Below, piece after piece: positions 62,346 to 64,000 of a stretch of DNA of 64,000 nucleotides. A model generated the notes under the pieces. That model was not told the DNA's origin. It searched no databases and was given only the letters and a program-made list of their open reading frames with translations. The translations under genes and the position numbers were made by a program. The DNA lies in contig JAIBAN010000002.1 in NCBI GenBank assembly GCA_019695185.1, positions 230,846 through 294,845 of the forward strand, in the 5' to 3' direction. Source of the stretch: Blastocatellia bacterium (GTDB lineage Bacteria > Acidobacteriota > Blastocatellia > Chloracidobacteriales > Chloracidobacteriaceae). The first letter of the stretch is position 1. The number at the start of each line of letters is the position of its first letter.

Positions 62346-64000
62346 ATGTGGGAACATGCTCGACAAACCGGCTCCAAGCTGGCCTGTCAGATTGCCCTCG
62401 TCGTTTTGTCGATGGTGATGTTGACAAGCGGCATCTGGGCCCAATCACAGGCCAGCACCGGACAAATTTCCGGTCACATCACCGATTCAACCGGCGCGGC
62501 GGTCGCCGGGGCTGAAGTCAAAGCCATCAACGACGGCACCGGTCTGACTCAAACCGTTACAACCAACCAGGACGGTATTTTCCGGATCGTGCTTCTGCCG
62601 ACCGGAACCTATACCCTCACCGTCACTGCCAGCGGATTTGCCACCGCCACTGCGACCAAAGCACAGGTGCTGGTGGGCCGGACGCTGGAAGTCAACCTTA
62701 CGCTGACCGCCGGCGGCCAGTCTGAAGTCGTCGAAGTTTCAGCCGGTGCAGTGGCGGTGCAAACCACCCGCAGCGAAGCTGACGCGGTGCAGAATGAAGT
62801 CGCCATCAACACGCTGCCGATCAACGGACGCCGTTTCCAGGACTTTGTGACCCTGACTCCGGCAGCCCAGGTTAACCCGCAACGCGGCCAGATTTCATTG
62901 TCAGGTCAGCGCGGCATCAACGGCAACGTCAATATTGACGGACTCGACTATAACCAAGGGTTCTTTGGCGGGATTCGCGGAGGCGAACGCTCCAACAACG
63001 CTTTCACCGTGCCGCAGGAATCCATCAAGGAATTTCAGGTGGTGGCCGCCGGATATTCGGCGGAGTTCGGTCGTTCGACGGGTGGTCTGGTGAACGCCGT
63101 GACCAAATCCGGCTCGAATGAATTTCACGGTTCGGCTTTTTACCTGAACCGGAACAAATCGCTGTCAAGGTCCAATGCGTTTTTTGATCAGGTCTCAACC
63201 AACTTGCGCCGAAAAGTGGTTCCAGCCCCAACGCAGCAACAGTTTGGCGGCTCCATCGGTGGGCCGATCAAGAAGAATAAAGCGTTTTTCTTCTTTGCTT
63301 ATGAGCAACAGAAACTGGAAAACGAACGGGCAACGGTGTTTAACGGGATTGCCAACCTGACACCGGCCCCCACCTCGGTCGAAGCATTCAACTTTTATAC
63401 CAGTCAGCAGGGTGTTTTCAAAACCACCAACGATGCCATCAGCCTGACCGGCCGTTTCGACTATGAAATCAATCCGACCAACCGGTTCAACATCCGTTAC
63501 AGCTTCAGCGACAACGAAGCGATCAATGCCAACTCCGCCGGGAACGCCATTTTCCCGACCACCGTCAGCGCATTGTCCAACAACGGAACGGAAAAAGACC
63601 GGACCAACACTTTGGTGGGCCAATACACCAGCTTTTTCACCAACAGCATGGTGAATGAGATGCGGGCTCAATATTCACGGGAACGCCGTCCGCGTGGCTC
63701 CAACTCGGCGCTTCCGACCGTCAACAACGCTATTGGAAACTTCGGCGCGGTCAACTTCCTGCCGAACGAACAGTTTGACTGGCGGGCCCAGGTGGCTGAC
63801 AACATCACCTGGACCAAAGGCAACCACACCATCAAATTTGGCGGTGAATTCAACCACGTGTATGCTGAACAATTGTTTGGCTTCAACCAGTTTGGCAACT
63901 TCAGCTTCCGCACAACCGACGTGCCGATGCTGCTTGACATTCTCTCGGTGGGTGGCACGGTGGCCAATCGGTTTGACTCAACCCTGGTCAACTATGACCG
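62346..64000 (+). CDS. TonB-dependent receptor, Oar-like, partial
   Basis: 551 codons from ATG 62346, open to the right edge. Signal peptide (about 1-35, ending WAQS), CarboxypepD_reg-like domain (about 38-120: GQISGHITDSTGAAVAGAEV), TonB plug (about 125-250: INTLPINGRRFQDFV, GQRGINGNVNIDGLDYNQGF, EFQVVAAGYSAEFGRSTGG and TKSGSNEFHGSAFYLNRN), then the start of the barrel (GGSIGGPIKKNKAFFFFAYE). It has the same architecture as the receptor at 40028-43387 but is clearly divergent. Substrate unknown. The C-terminus is beyond the window. Confidence 0.92.
   Translation, partial: MWEHARQTGSKLACQIALVVLSMVMLTSGIWAQSQASTGQISGHITDSTGAAVAGAEVKAINDGTGLTQTVTTNQDGIFRIVLLPTGTYTLTVTASGFATATATKAQVLVGRTLEVNLTLTAGGQSEVVEVSAGAVAVQTTRSEADAVQNEVAINTLPINGRRFQDFVTLTPAAQVNPQRGQISLSGQRGINGNVNIDGLDYNQGFFGGIRGGERSNNAFTVPQESIKEFQVVAAGYSAEFGRSTGGLVNAVTKSGSNEFHGSAFYLNRNKSLSRSNAFFDQVSTNLRRKVVPAPTQQQFGGSIGGPIKKNKAFFFFAYEQQKLENERATVFNGIANLTPAPTSVEAFNFYTSQQGVFKTTNDAISLTGRFDYEINPTNRFNIRYSFSDNEAINANSAGNAIFPTTVSALSNNGTEKDRTNTLVGQYTSFFTNSMVNEMRAQYSRERRPRGSNSALPTVNNAIGNFGAVNFLPNEQFDWRAQVADNITWTKGNHTIKFGGEFNHVYAEQLFGFNQFGNFSFRTTDVPMLLDILSVGGTVANRFDSTLVNYD

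Noticed and set aside
1..64000. tRNA and rRNA genes
   Set aside because: No cloverleaf-like or rRNA-like sequence was recognised on either strand in reading by eye.

Overview
The window looks like chromosomal DNA of a Gram-negative, menaquinone-using bacterium, most likely an Acidobacteriota (Blastocatellia-like). This rests on lipid A genes (waaA, lpxK), two Oar-type TonB-dependent receptors with N-terminal carboxypeptidase-regulatory-like domains, several very large sensor kinases with two-component-regulator propellers, zinc-ribbon Ser/Thr kinases, an Uma2 protein and the futalosine-pathway gene mqnA. No rRNA, tRNA, phage, insertion-sequence transposase or CRISPR array was seen. The taxonomic call is inference from gene content.

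Layout. 1-1.8 kb: a proline-rich protein running off the left edge and a small, possibly nonsense-interrupted gene. 2-7.6 kb: efp, waaA, lpxK, a DUF1003 membrane protein, an NTF2-like protein and an Asp/Glu racemase, all on the + strand. 7.7-27.4 kb: four giant sensor kinases on the - strand (three GAF-histidine kinases and one hybrid kinase with two receivers), with yjbQ and a divergent araC/alcohol dehydrogenase pair between them. 27.6-34.1 kb: yceH, a DUF3592 protein, glgX (-) and an ABC exporter pair. 34.2-38.7 kb: a four-helix-bundle gene inside an inverted repeat pair, then a propeller sensor fused to a Ser/Thr kinase. 38.9-49.6 kb: GNAT, Uma2, TonB receptor, a PD-(D/E)XK-like protein, a Tat-type ferritin-like protein, mqnA, a radical SAM enzyme and a SpoIID-domain protein. 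49.8-53.6 kb: a second propeller-Ser/Thr kinase. 53.9-64 kb: hydrolase, solute-binding protein, stand-alone Ser/Thr kinase, Ig-like secreted protein, terminator and a second TonB receptor running off the right edge.

Two things stand out. First, six paralogous transmembrane sensors each carry, by my count, 14 propeller-blade repeats (two seven-bladed propellers) followed by a Y_Y_Y domain, one membrane span and a cytoplasmic output. The sensors fall into three propeller styles, and two of those styles occur once with a histidine-kinase output and once with a Ser/Thr-kinase output. This is direct evidence of output swapping within one cluster. No response regulator with an output domain is present.

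Second, the intergenic spaces are full of short tandem arrays (heptamers or nonamers) arranged as inverted pairs around a loop of about 30-120 bp. They abut stop and start codons, supply stop codons, stand where Shine-Dalgarno sites are expected, and have invaded the reading frames of at least three genes in frame. Separate palindromic REP-like families and one MITE-like hairpin are also present.
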